Shown here in pieces: positions 34,301-44,935 of a stretch of DNA of 64,000 bases. The first letter of the stretch is position 1, and the number at the start of each line of letters is the position of its first letter. Location: NCBI GenBank assembly GCA_963576475.1, contig OY754978.1:13191799-13255798 (forward strand), in the 5' to 3' direction. Position numbers and translations under genes: made by a program. The notes beneath the pieces are model-generated. The model worked only from the letters and a program-made list of their open reading frames with translations. It was not told the origin of the DNA and ran no database searches. This stretch comes from Molanna angustata (taxonomy: Eukaryota; Arthropoda; Insecta; Trichoptera; Molannidae).

Positions 34301-36178
34301 TGCAGGATTTTTTTTTAATATTACATTATTCAACAAAATATGCGGTTAATCGGCTTGAACACAATGTTGCGGTTTATTTTTTATAAGTTTTATTTTTGCG
34401 TCAGATGAACATTGTAGTGCTACATACACTCCAGAAAAATTGAGGGTATCTTTGACCAAATAAAAGTGCTAGATTTTTTTTAATATTATATTTGACTTCA
34501 AAATTTTCCGTTAATCGGCTTGAAAACAATGTTGCGGTTTATTTTATTTGAATTTTCTTTTTGCGTCAGATGCACATTGTAGTGCTACATACACCTTAGA
34601 AAAATTGAGGGTATCTTTGACCAAATAAAAGTGCTAGATTTTTTATTAATATTATATTTGACGTCAAAATTTTCCGTTGATCCGCTTGAACACAATGTTG
34701 CGGTTTATTTTTTATAAATTTTATTTTTGCGTCAGATGCACATTGTAGTGCTACATACACCTCAGAAAAATTGAGGGTATTTTTGATCAAATAAAAGTGC
34801 TAGATTTTTTTTTAATTTTATATTTGACTTCAAAATTTTCCGTTAATCGGCTTGAAAACAATGTTGCGGTTTATTTTATTTGAATTTTATTTTTGCTTCA
34901 GATGCACATTGTAGTGCTACATACCCCTCAGAAAAATTGAGGGTATCTTTGACCAAATAAAAGTGCTAGATTTTTTTTTAATATTATATTTTACTTCAAA
35001 ATTTTCCGTTAATCGGCTTGAAAACAATGTTGCGGTTTATTTTATTTGAATTTTATTTTTTCATCAGATGCAAATTAAAGTGCTACATACACCTCAGAAA
35101 AATTGAGGGTATCTTTGACCAAATAAAAGTGCAGGATTTTTTTTTTAATATTACATTATTCTACAAAATATGCGGTTAATCGGCTTGAACACAATGTTGC
35201 GGTTTATTTTTTATAAGTTTTATTTTTGCGTCAGATGCACATTGTAGTGCTTCATACACTCCAGAAAAATTGAGGGTATCTTTGACCAAATAAAAGTGCT
35301 AGATTTTTTTTAATATTATATTTGACATCAAAATTTTCCGTTAATCGGCTTGAAAACAATGTTGCGGTTTATTTTATTTGAATTTTATTTTTGCTTCAGA
35401 TGCACATTGTAGTGCTACATACACCTCAGAAAAATTGAGGGTATCTTTGACCAAATAAAAGTGCTAGATTTTTTTTTAATATTATATTTGACTTCAATAT
35501 TTTCCGTTAATCGGCTTGATAACAATGTTGCGGTTTATTTTATTTGAATTTTATTTTTGCTTCAGATGCACATTGTAGTGCTACATACACCTCAGAAAAA
35601 TTGAGGGTATCTTTGACCAAATAAAAGTGATAGATTTTTTTTAATATTATATTTGACATCAAAATTTTCCGTTAATCCGCTTGAACACAATGTTGCGGTT
35701 TATTTTTTATAAATTTTATTTTTGCGTCAGATGCACATTGTAGTGCTACATACACGTCAGAAAAATTGAGGGTATCTTTGGCCAAATAAAAGTGCAGGAT
35801 TTTTTTTTAATATTATATTTTACTTCAAAATTTTCCGTTAATCGGCTTGAAAACAATGTTGCGGTTTATTTTATTTGAATTTTATTTTTTCATCAGATGC
35901 ACATTAAAGTGCTACATACACCTCAGAAAAATTGAGGGTATCTTTGACCAAATAAAAGTGCTAGATTTTTTTTAATATTATATTTGACATCAAAATTTTC
36001 CGTTAATCCGCTTGAACACAATGTTGCGGTTTATTTTTTATAAATTTTATTTTTGCGTCAGATGCACATTGTAGTGCTACATACACCTCATAAAAATTGA
36101 GGGTATCTTTGACCAAATAAAAGTGCTAGATTTTTTTTAATATTATATTTGACTTCAAAATTTTCCGTTCCGAGGGTA
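31371..36178 (-). repeat. Satellite B array (right, inverted), about 29 monomers
   Basis: Inverted relative to the left array; the same 166-bp monomer read on the minus strand. It contains a monomer variant absent from the left arm: ACATTATTCAACAAAATATG replaces the usual TATATTTGACATCAAAATTT. That variant recurs at about 31841, 32503, 33662, 34322 and 35155, a spacing of 660-662, 833 or 1159 bp, that is four, five or seven monomers. Confidence 0.95.
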
Positions 36179-38262
36179 TCTTTGGCCAAATAAAATATCG
36201 AGGTTTACTTTATTTATATTCAGTAAGGACGTAAAATATAAAAATATACTTGAGTGGGCATACACGCATGTGTAATGTTTTATTTAATTAGGTTATGTGT
36301 ATCCGCAAACCTGCCGCTGTTTACCCTACATGGTGAGGTATATCGAGGTTTACTTTATTTATTTTCAGTAAGTACGTAAATTATTAAAAAATGTGTGTGG
36401 GCATACCCGCATGTGTAATGCTTTATTTTATTAGTTTATGCGTATCCGCAAACCTGTCGATGGTTACCCTACATGGTGGGGTATAACGAGGATTACTTTA
36501 TTTATATCCAGTTAGTACGTAAATTATTAAAAAAATGTGCATAGTGGGCATACACGCATGTGTAGTGCTTTATTTTATTAGGTTATGCGTTTCCGCAAAC
36601 CTGTCGCTGGTTACCCCACATGGTGGTGTATTTATATTCAGTAAGTACTTAAATTATAAGAAAATGTGCGTGGGCATACACGAATGTGTAGTGCTTTATT
36701 TTATTAGGTTATCCGCAAATCTGTAGCTGGTTGCCCTATATGGTGGTGTATTTATATTCACTAAGTACGTATATTATAAAAAAATGTGCGTGGGCATACA
36801 CGCATGTGTAGTCCTTTATTTTATTAGGTTATGCGTTTCCGCAAACCTGTCGCTGGTTCCCATATATGGTGGTGAATTTATATTCAGTAAGTATGTAAAT
36901 TATAAAAAAACGTGCGTGGGCATACACGCCTGTGTAGTGCTTAATTTTATTAGGTAATGCGTTTCCGCAAACCTGTCGCTGATTACCCTTCATGGTGGTG
37001 TATTTATATTCAGTTAGTACGTAAATTATAAAAAATGTGCGTGGGCATACACGCATTTGTAGTGCTTTATTTTATTAGGTTATGCGTTTCCTCAAACCTG
37101 TCGCTGGTTACCCCACATGGTGGTGTATGTATATTCAGTAAGTACTTAAATTATAATAAAATGTGCGTGGGCATACACGAATGTGTAGTGCTTTATTTTA
37201 TTAGGTTATGCGTTTCCGCAAACCTGTCGCTGGTTACCCCACATGGTGGTGTATTTATATTCAGTAAGTACTTAAATTCTAATAAAATGTGCGTGGGCAT
37301 ACACGAATGTGTAGTGCTTTATTTTATTAGGTTATCCGCAAATCTGTCGCTGGTTACCCTACATGGTGGTGTATTTATATTCACTAAGTACGTTTATTAT
37401 AAAAAAAAATGTGCGTGGGCATACACGCATGTGTAGTCCTTTATTTTATTAGGTCATACGTTTCCGCAAACCTGTCGCTGGTTCCCATATATGGTGGTGA
37501 ATTTATATTCAGTAAGTATGTAAATTATAAAAAAATGTGCGTGGGCATACACGCCTGTGTAGTGCTTAATTTTATTAGGTTATGCGTTTCCGCAAACCTG
37601 TCGCTGATTACCCTTCATGGTGGTGTATTTATATTCAGTTAGTACGTAAATTATAAAAAATGTGCGTTGGCATACACGCATTTGTAGTGCTTTATTTTAT
37701 TAGGTTATGCGTTTCCTCAAACCTGTCGCTGGTTACCCCACATGGTGGTGTATGTATATTCAGTAAGTACTTAAATTATAATAAAATGTGCGTGGGCATA
37801 CACGAATGTGTAGTGCTTTATTTTATTAGGTTATCCGCAAATCTGTCGCTGGTTACCCTACATGGTGGTGTATTTATATTCACTAAGTACGTAAATTATA
37901 AAAAAAATGTGCGTGGGCATACATGCATGTGTAGTGCATAATTTTCTTAGGTTATGCGTTTTCGCAAACCTGTCGCTGGTTACCCTACATGGTGGTGTAT
38001 TTATATTCACTAAGTACGTTTATTATAAATAAAATGTGCGTGGGCATACACGCATGTGTAGTCCTTTATTTTATTAGGTTATGCGTTTCCGCAAACCTGT
38101 CGCTGATACCCTACATGATGGTGTATTTATATTTAGTAAGTACGTAGATTATAAAAAAATGTGTGTGGGTATACACGCATGTGTAATGCTTTATATTATT
38201 AGGTTATGCGTTTCCGCAAACCTGTCGCTGGTTACCCTATATGGTGGGGTATAACGACGTTT
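36179..38262 (-). repeat. Satellite A array (right, inverted), about 16 monomers
   Basis: Inverted counterpart of 21961-25545 with the same 126-bp monomer but only about 16 copies. The open 42-residue repeats are here on the plus strand. The edge variant with the 'cgaggtttactttatttat' motif is present at both edges, as in the left arm. Confidence 0.95.
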
Positions 38263-38520
38263 ACTTTATTTATATTCAGATTATTTTCAATTTTTTTCCG
38301 TTTATTTTATCGTTCATTAATGCATAAATAAGTAAATAATTAAAAAAAACTAGTTAATGCATAAATAAATAAATAAAAAAGCAATTAAAACTACAAATAA
38401 AATATATATAATAAATAAATAAATAAATAAAAAATATTTTTTCCTTGGGTTATCACTATTGTATCCTGACCATTGATCCGTTAGTTCATTCCGTTAGAAC
38501 GTTCGAAACTTCAGCCACAT
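38263..38520 (-). repeat. Foldback right terminal segment
   Basis: Inverted copy of 21705-21960, ending ...CTTCAGCCACAT at 38520, directly followed by the 9-bp repeat ATAAAAAAA. Confidence 0.85.
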
Positions 38521-38794
38521 ATAAAAAAAATGTAATTAAAAAAAAACAATGATTTTCAGTCTTACTATTCAACGTATATAAATCATATTAGTTGGTCAAC
38601 AACTGTGTATCTCGGTAACGACTGTGTACTATAGATAATTGTGCATTTAGGAGCGAAAAGTTGTTAAAAAATTAGCTCCTTAGTACAAACGTGTTTGCAT
38701 GGGTATTCGCATGATGTAATTATTCGTTATATTTTTCATATTTATATTTTAAAATGTAAAAACATATGAAAATATTAACCACAATAAACGTCAA

Positions 38795-38845
38795 AATTAG
38801 AATGGCGGATGGCGGCTGGGGTCTTGGCGCATGCGCAGGTGCGAA
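38795..38845 (+). promoter_or_regulatory. Promoter-like patch: YY1-like and NRF-1 motifs
   Basis: AATGGCGGATGGCGGCTGG (two YY1/Pho-like cores) is followed by GCGCATGCGC (38827-38836), the exact palindromic NRF-1 (Drosophila Ewg) core, in an AT-rich setting. In animals this pair is typical of housekeeping promoters. A small frame (39385-39612, starting MGSHKMRANF) follows, but I do not recognise it and no splice structure could be shown. Confidence 0.35.
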
Positions 38846-39300
38846 AGTAAAACGTTTTCGGATTAATTTATGTTGTGAGTATGTTGCAACTACCCAGTCG
38901 TTACACAGCGTTTAAAATTATTAAACAATTGCTACACAGGCTAAATGTGATTTGATAAAAATCAAATCTGTACCTACGTCATTTTGTTTACGAAACATCG
39001 ATAGGAGAAACTCAAAGAACTATACATTTGCTGCTTGTTTCTTTACAAGCTGAGTTTATTATATGTAGTACAAAAAACCAAATATGTAGCTTCATCCTAA
39101 AACTATGTTCCTCGTCTAATAACCGTATGACGGTTTATGAAACATCAGAGTCCATTTAGAAAATGGGATATCCAAAGAGGAATGCTCCGTGAAATAGATT
39201 CGATTTGAGTTAAGTAGGTATTTTTTTTTACATTCAATAACCGCAACTAAGTCGAACGATACCAAACCATCAGCAAACGTTCCCCCTTTGAACGATTCAG

Positions 39301-39612
39301 TTGACAAAACGTTGGGTATGTTGGTTGTGTTTGCGAGGCATAAACAATCATTATTGTCGTGTCGGTTGGCTGACATTTGCTAAAATGGGTTCACATAAAA
39401 TGAGAGCAAATTTCATAGGGTTATTCCCAGACGGACGCCAATACCGACATAAAGTACCAGTAACTCACTTGTCTTTTGATTGTGAAAATAGTAAAAATAG
39501 AAACGGCCACGACAAAAGCACAAAAGACATTCAATGTTTGGTTACTTTGCGAATACCAAATGAAGACAACACTTTAATATTTTGCTGGTTTTTGTTTGTA
39601 GCAACAAAATAG
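39301..39612 (+). CDS. Unrecognised small open frame, doubtful
   Basis: The most plausible internal start is ATG at 39385 in GCTAAAATGG, an acceptable insect start context, giving about 75 residues (MGSHKMRANFIGLFPDGRQY...). It is basic and Cys-poor. The end (LIFCWFLFVATK) is hydrophobic and could be out-of-frame intron. Position downstream of the YY1/NRF-1 patch is suggestive only. A chance open frame is equally likely. Confidence 0.15.
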   Translation: MTKRWVCWLCLRGINNHYCRVGWLTFAKMGSHKMRANFIGLFPDGRQYRHKVPVTHLSFDCENSKNRNGHDKSTKDIQCLVTLRIPNEDNTLIFCWFLFVATK

Positions 39613-40279
39613 TGTTTTGTTAAATCCATCTCGCCCAAAATGAAGATATTTTTAATTCGTATCTGAATATTTGATTTATAATCTACTCGTGTTTCATATT
39701 AAGTAAAGGCGTCATTAAATAAATTAATTATTAATAATTGTATGGTTGTGAAGTCTAATAGAAACACTAAAACATCGTTTTTTCGTTCAATATTTTCAGC
39801 TGTTATATTTTTTTCATTTCAAACAAGAGAGCATATAGGTACCTATACTATATAAATTGATAATATATTTTGAAAAGAACAAAATTTATTTATTTTTATA
39901 ATCCATTCAATTACAAGTGTGCTAGAGTGAACATTACTAATAAATTAATTTTGACAACTTTTTAAGGATAATGTGTTTGATTTAGTTTAGAATAAAAAAA
40001 GTTTTAAATTTAATTATTGTATTTAATTAGTTAACTATTGTTGTAGGACGGATACATAATTTTCGCAGTCTGCGTTTTATAAGAAGCCAGTGTGGAATCA
40101 GTGTATTTTTGAGTTAAGCTGCAGAAGTTGTTTTTTGAATTTTGGATTTCCTCGATGAAGATGTTAAATATTTTAGGTGTCAAGTAAGTATAATGTCTAT
40201 GTCCATAGGTTGTTTTGGTTTTTTTTTTTTAATGAATTTATACTTTATATCTTATTATTATTTATTGAATAGGTTATTC

Positions 40280-40390
40280 TAATAGAATGTCTACCGAACC
40301 AGCGACAGGTGTGCGGGTTTGCATTATATCATAAAAGGAAGCACAATACAAGCGTGTATCCCAAAACACCAGTCTCGTCTCACCTATAAC
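40280..40390 (-). mobile_element. SINE-like repeat S1, copy 2
   Basis: On the plus strand: ACCAGCGACAGGTGTGCGGG, then AAGCGTGTATCCCAAAACAC and CAGTCTCGTCTCACCTA. Clearly homologous both to copies at 19.9 and 43.4 kb and to satellite A (ACCAGCGACAGGTTTGCGG). The RTE-like tail is replaced by 'gaataggttattctaatag', so it is truncated or diverged at that end. Confidence 0.65.
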
Positions 40391-40625
40391 AGCACTACAT
40401 TGAGAATGGATGGTAAACCTCTTTGCTGAATTCTGCGAGATGTTATTTTCACTATTGGATTTTTGACTAACCGACTCTTGCGGGATACTCGAAATCGATG
40501 GAGCACTATTATAAGCCAGTGCCTCACATAAATTTTCATTTTATTATTAATAAAAATCGCTAAAACATAGTTTAGTTGGATGTTTTAACTGTCTCCTCTT
40601 AGAAACAAAATAATGGGTCCGAAGA

Positions 40626-42103
40626 GCGTATTTACCTTTCCGTGTTGATTAGGAGGTAAGTAAATACTGCCTCGAATTAGGTACTATTTTGTTGTGCTAA
40701 TGCACTAAAAAACTCGTGTTGAATTCAAGGCAGTTAATTATTGAATATGGAACATATATAGGCATGAAGTGGCGCGCTATTTCATTTCGCTAGCATTTCG
40801 TCTGTCACTGTCACATTTGTGCCTATTTTGTTCACAGATAATATGGTAGTAATCAGTAATTTTGTTTAATTATGTCTTTAAGTAATATGGAACTGTTAAA
40901 GAACATACTTGATGGTATTTTGGACAATTTTAAAATTGTAAAATACGAAGGAGACAAGGATTATTAGGTAGGTACCAATGTAAAATTCGATGCTCTATAT
41001 CTTGTGAAGGTAATTATGACGCAAAGTGTGACTATTTCTTTAAAAAATTCATGAATACCAATCTCATACAAAAAAAATGTCTTAATGAATTTAAAGCTAA
41101 TTGGTAACCAGAGGGGTTACCAATCAACAGTAGTTAATAACCAGAGTGGTTACTATTAAATATATGTGGTAACCAGAGGGGTTACCAGTAAAGAGAGTTT
41201 ATTATATCCCAAGTGGATATGATTTGAAATAAGAACACAAGGACAGTGGTTGAGAGAGAAGAAGAAAGAATGGTCAAAAGTAACAATGAGTATATTGATC
41301 ACAATTAATAGTTTGCTTAAGGGTAAATTTACAATTGATGAAATAACTTACAAAGGAACTTTTCTCACGATGAGTAGGTATAACGAGCGAGTTAGCGGGT
41401 GTGTTCGAAGTGTCCGAATCTTCGCATGGTGAAGTACCATCGTGCTCGCGAGGTCGAGAGATGACCGGTGGTCGAGAGACGAAGTGTCGGCGAGACGGCG
41501 TGGTCGAGAACGGCGGCGAGAAGTGACGAACGAAGTGACAAAAATACGGAAATGAAGTGACGACGTGTAGAGGTGTAGACTCCCTTAAATAGTGCTGCGC
41601 TGGGGGTAGCAAGTTCAATGTCCTCGAACTTTCTAGACTTATTTATTTGAAGTGTCATACCCAGTTGAGGAGTATTGTCACTTGTTTGACGTTGCGGGCG
41701 ATGAACTCGGCCTAGCGATAAACAAATGTACTTGCCGTCGCTAGGCGCGCGCTCGAAAGAAATTTAGAGATGTGACCTGCCACAAATTTTTATGATATAA
41801 TGTAGATTTGTGTAGAATAATCTAAAACCAAAAACAATCATCCACATAATGCCTCCAACACAGCCGTGTATGTAACTCTCAATCAATACGCGTGATAAAA
41901 TTTATAAACCTGTTTACGATTGAAAGACGCGTGCCTTGAATTGAACACGTATTAACAGGAAAAGTTTGCGTTTTTAAACCGTGTGCATTTGGAGGACACG
42001 TACCTTGAATTCAACACGAGTTTTTAAGTGCATTAGCGCAACAAACTAGTGCCTAATTCGAGGTAGTACTTACCTCCTAATCAACGCGGAAAGGTAAATA
42101 CGC
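40626..42103. mobile_element. Mutator-like TIR element with 9-bp TSD
   Basis: Ends GCGTATTTACCTTTCCG (left) and its inverse (right). The inverted repeats extend about 110 bp at high identity, from GATTAGGAGGTAAGT through ACTCGTGTTGAATTCAAGG. They are flanked by a perfect 9-bp direct repeat GTCCGAAGA (40617-40625 and 42104-42112), a non-low-complexity sequence. A 9-bp duplication with long TIRs is the hallmark of Mutator/MULE elements (and FB). Total 1,478 bp with no transposase frame. The interior contains small palindromes at 41101-41220 and a GC-rich block 41390-41560. Confidence 0.88.
41100..41222 (+). repeat. Cluster of short palindromes GGTAACCAGAGGGGTTACC
   Basis: GGTAACCAGAGGGGTTACC occurs near 41103 and 41168. 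A variant TAACCAGAGTGGTTA lies between them, and TATCCCAAGTGGATA follows at about 41206. All are near-perfect 15-19 bp dyads within 120 bp, which would form small hairpins or act as protein-binding sites. Confidence 0.75.
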
Positions 42104-42659
42104 GTCCGAAGACATCACCAGAACTGTCACTTCCATATCGAGTTATCTTTTCTTATTTATTTTCTTGAGCTAAATGACACGTTGGCTAAGGGGGCTGATT
42201 CATAATTTTATTCAATGACGTACTTTATACCTATCTACATAAATATTTGCAATATCTTTGGTTGAAAATTTTTGGATTAAAAACTTTAAAACTAAACATT
42301 CATGACCGTTTGTGGTCATGTTGCACAGAACAGGAAATACAAAAAGTTCATATAGACAAAAGTAAAGATATCTACATGAGTACAATGTGAATTTCAGTCA
42401 GAAATGAATACTCGCTGCTAAACAAATTATTTGCATAAGAACTTTTTGCTCAAATTCCACGGATATTGAGATGGCATGGCTTTGAGCGAATAATTTTGTG
42501 TTCATGAATAATTCAATTTAGTTTGTTAAACAACCAGAAGATATTGGATAAATAAGTAATGTAACAAAACAAGCGATATAATAACTCATCTTTAAATTTA
42601 TAATTACATTATTATTACAATCGTGATCGAATTTAATTTAAAGCTTGTTAGCTTTTGAT

Positions 42660-42800
42660 ATTTATAAAATAATAGCGAGCCCGGGCAGACGTTGTTCTGC
42701 CACAGACCCTTCTTTAATGACCGCATTTTATAAAGACCGCATTTTATATAATATTACATAGACCGCATTTTATACTGACCACATTTTATATAGACCTCAA
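42660..42800 (+). repeat. GACCGCATTTTATA short tandem repeat and repeat head
   Basis: Four variants of GACCGCATTTTATA lie at 42718-42796. Just upstream is GAGCCCGGGCAGACGTTGTT, which resembles the reverse complement of 54448-54470 (GACAACGTCTGCCGGGTTTT), so both belong to a dispersed repeat. Confidence 0.6.
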
Positions 42801-43026
42801 TAAATGTATTTTACAAAATTTTATTCGTATATTTGAGTGCGATATGTTCTATAGATGTATATTACAAATGTCGACAGATTTTTACACACCGCTATCTATT
42901 GAAAGCTTACACAACTTAAAAATGAACGACGATCCCTTATCCTATAAAAAATATATGGGAGAGTGTAGGGAAGACAAAATTTGTAGTTATGTATATGAAA
43001 TTTTGTATGAGAAAATTAAAAAAACA

Positions 43027-43145
43027 TGTAGTGGGGAGTTATGATTTCGTAATTTTTAAGGCTATTTTTTTATTGCAGATTATCATCTAGTATCGTGCTG
43101 AGAATGTATTATGAAAGTTTCATCACAATGTATCCGGCGTGATTA
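43027..43145 (+). repeat. Dispersed repeat family R1, copy 2 (diverged)
   Basis: GTGGGGAGTTATGATTTCGT and AATTTTTAAGGCTATTTTTT align with the 4107 and 51286 copies; similarity fades after 43100. Confidence 0.45.
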
Positions 43146-43354
43146 TTTTACTTTATCGATTATAGACTAAAGTACTCATTCGATTCTTTTCGAATTTTGC
43201 AAAGCTGTGAGGCACCGGCTTAGAATAGTGCTTCCACTCTTTTCTATTATTGTTTTCGAGTGTCCCGTAAGAGCCGGGTAATCGAAAATACAACAGGCAA
43301 CTATAACATCTCACATAGTTCAGCAATGAGGTTCACCACCCATTCTGAATATAG

Positions 43355-43492
43355 TGCCTTTTTAGGTGAGACGAGACTGGTGTGTGGGTATACACAGATA
43401 TGTTGTGCTCCCTTTTATAAGGCAATGCACACCCCCACACCTTTCGCTGGTTACCCCACATTGTGGGATATGCCGTGATGGTATGAATGAAA
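43355..43492 (+). mobile_element. SINE-like repeat S1, copy 3 (best copy)
   Basis: GTGAGACGAGACTGGTGTGT, GGGTATACACAGATATGTTG, CACCCCCACACCTTTCGCTG, GTTACCCCACATTGTGGGAT and then GCCGTGATGGTATGAATGAA. The body is a one-for-one match (inverted) to a satellite A monomer, and the 3' end equals the RTE tail. It looks like a complete short unit of about 135 bp. No tRNA-type A/B boxes were found, so the class (SINE versus deleted LINE) is uncertain. Confidence 0.65.
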
Positions 43493-43584
43493 ATTTGTAT
43501 ATCTGATACTCACGTAGACCCATTTATTCGATCCTTGATTTATTTTTATGTTATTTATTTTTATTTAATTTTTTTTTCATTATA

Positions 43585-44157
43585 TATATATTTATATATA
43601 AATCTTCTTGTACATAATATAGACAAATATAATTGTACACTGGCGGGCTTATTGCCACTAGGCAATTTCTTCCAACCAACCAGATTACAAAGTATGACAA
43701 CATTGTGTATGTACAACAGCGAATAAAAAAGAGTATAAGAAATCAAAGAAAATACGTATAACACTTAAATACTATTAAAACAAAAAAAATATAATTCATA
43801 GCAAGAAAAAGGATATGGTAAGGACAAGAGAGGAAATCGGGATCAGGTGTTCAAGGATAAATATTCCTTCTTTAGTTTTTTCTTGAAAATACTAAGTGAG
43901 TTAGACGACGCAGTATCCGGACTAAGGCTATTCCATAATCTTGCTGATTGTACTTCGAACGAAGAACTGAGAAATTCTGTATTATGGATAGGTATGGATA
44001 GTGTTGTACGTTCAGCAGATCGGAGTGGAAGTCCATGATTGGATAAATAAGTGAATTTGCTTTTGAGGTACTGTGGCAGGTTTGGGTTCGAGAGAATATT
44101 GTATACAATAGTGACAAAATGTATATATTGCGCCGCTGGCGTATCCTGGGCCAACAA
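43585..44157 (-). pseudogene. CR1-like non-LTR RT tail with 3' UTR, family E1 copy 1
   Basis: Minus strand 44157-43843: NPNLPQYLKSKFTYLSNHG, LPLRSAERTTLSIP, then FEVQSARLWNSLSPD and IFKKKLKKEYL. The R-x-S-x-x-IP...F-x-x-SARLWNSLP...FKKKLK order is the usual CR1/Jockey RT end. The 3' UTR continues to about 43585 and includes GGTTGGTTGGAAGAAATTGC and AATAAGCCCGCCAGTGTAC, also found at 58350-58400. 5'-truncated; catalytic domains absent. Confidence 0.75.
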
Positions 44158-44514
44158 AGAAGATTGCGGTGAGGTGATATGCGATCAAATTTAGATTCAT
44201 AAATATAGATTCAAATACCAAATACAAATACCAAATATAGATTCAATAACTTTTTTTGCGAGAAGTTAAATAATTAAATTAAACTACAAAAACGTTTCTG
44301 CTATGCGCTCAACGAATCCCTAAAATTTAATGACAATCCCAAATGAATAATTTTTGTAAAATATTGTGTGAGATATTAAATAAATAAATAAATCAATTTT
44401 AATTTTTAAACCTTCTCGTGTGCACCCTGAAAAAACCCACTAAGTATCAATTCAATAACAACTTTTTTTTTTGTTAGACATAGAATAAATAAATAAATAA
44501 ATTATAATACATAA

Positions 44515-44650
44515 ACCTTCTTCGGAACGAGCTGAACAAATTCCCAAAGTTTCATCGCAATCGGATGGTTGGTTTGGGAGTCCATCGGCCACATACAAAC
44601 AAACAAACAAATATACGTATATCCATTTTTAAATGTATAGATAAAAAAAA
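44515..44650 (-). repeat. Dispersed lepidopteran-type repeat tail
   Basis: AAACCTTCTTCGGAACGAGC, TTTCATCGCAATCGGATGG and ACATACAAACAAACAAAC. This wording (downstream of a 'cctt..tcggaac' box, then a '..atcggttggt..' box, then an (ACAA)n run) is familiar as a very abundant lepidopteran interspersed repeat. A related partial unit is at 44400-44440. Recognition is from memory of the pattern, not a search. Confidence 0.5.
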
Positions 44651-44730
44651 ATCTCGTTAGTTTTTGAAAATGTAAAATGAAAATGAAATTAATGAAAACC
44701 CTGTATAACGGTTTTTTTATAATAATGATA

Positions 44731-44935
44731 TGGCCCAGTATTTTAGTCAGCCCTTGAGAGTTTAACTCAAGTTTAACAAAAAATATTGCGTCTTTCAGTA
44801 CCAAACCTTCCCTTAAATACGCCACTAAACCACAAATATTTAACTCAACATTTCTAGCGCATCGCCTAACTTGATGTTGAGTTAAGTATTGGTTCTAGTC
44901 TATTATTGCCAGGTTGCCCACTTATCGCCGTAGTA
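44731..44935 (+). mobile_element. Partial relative of the 16819-17404 TIR element
   Basis: TGGCCCAGTATTTTAGTCAG, ACTCAAGTTTAACAAAAAAT, TTCCCTTAAATACGCCACTA and ATTTAACTCAACATTTCT align with the reverse complement of 17404 downwards to about 17215. Only one terminal half is present. Confidence 0.75.

Larger units (their letters stand above)
21705..38520. mobile_element. Giant foldback element, about 16.8 kb
   Basis: The outer ends are inverted copies. Both begin ATGTGGCTGAAGTTTCGAAC reading inward and stay essentially identical for about 100 bp, then near-identical to about 250 bp. They are flanked by ATAAAAAAA (21696-21704 and 38521-38529), a 9-bp direct repeat, though A-rich. Left arm: terminal segment 21705-21960, satellite A to 25545, satellite B to 30525. 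Core: 30526-31370. Right arm: satellite B to 36175, satellite A to about 38260, terminal segment to 38520. The A/B junction (GGCCAAAGATACCCTCGGAACGG on the left) is present in mirror image at 36160-36190. Foldback transposons (FB, Galileo) have long inverted repeats made of tandem repeats, and FB makes 9-bp duplications. No transposase is present. Confidence 0.75.

Noticed and set aside
21705..38520. Idea that the inverted arms are a centromere
   Set aside because: Tandem satellites alone do not show centromere function, and Lepidoptera have holocentric chromosomes; the terminal inverted repeats and 9-bp flanks fit a mobile element better.
42844..43044. 66-codon plus-strand frame ending at the R1 repeat
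   Set aside because: No recognisable domain or supporting promoter/splice signal; left out as a gene.
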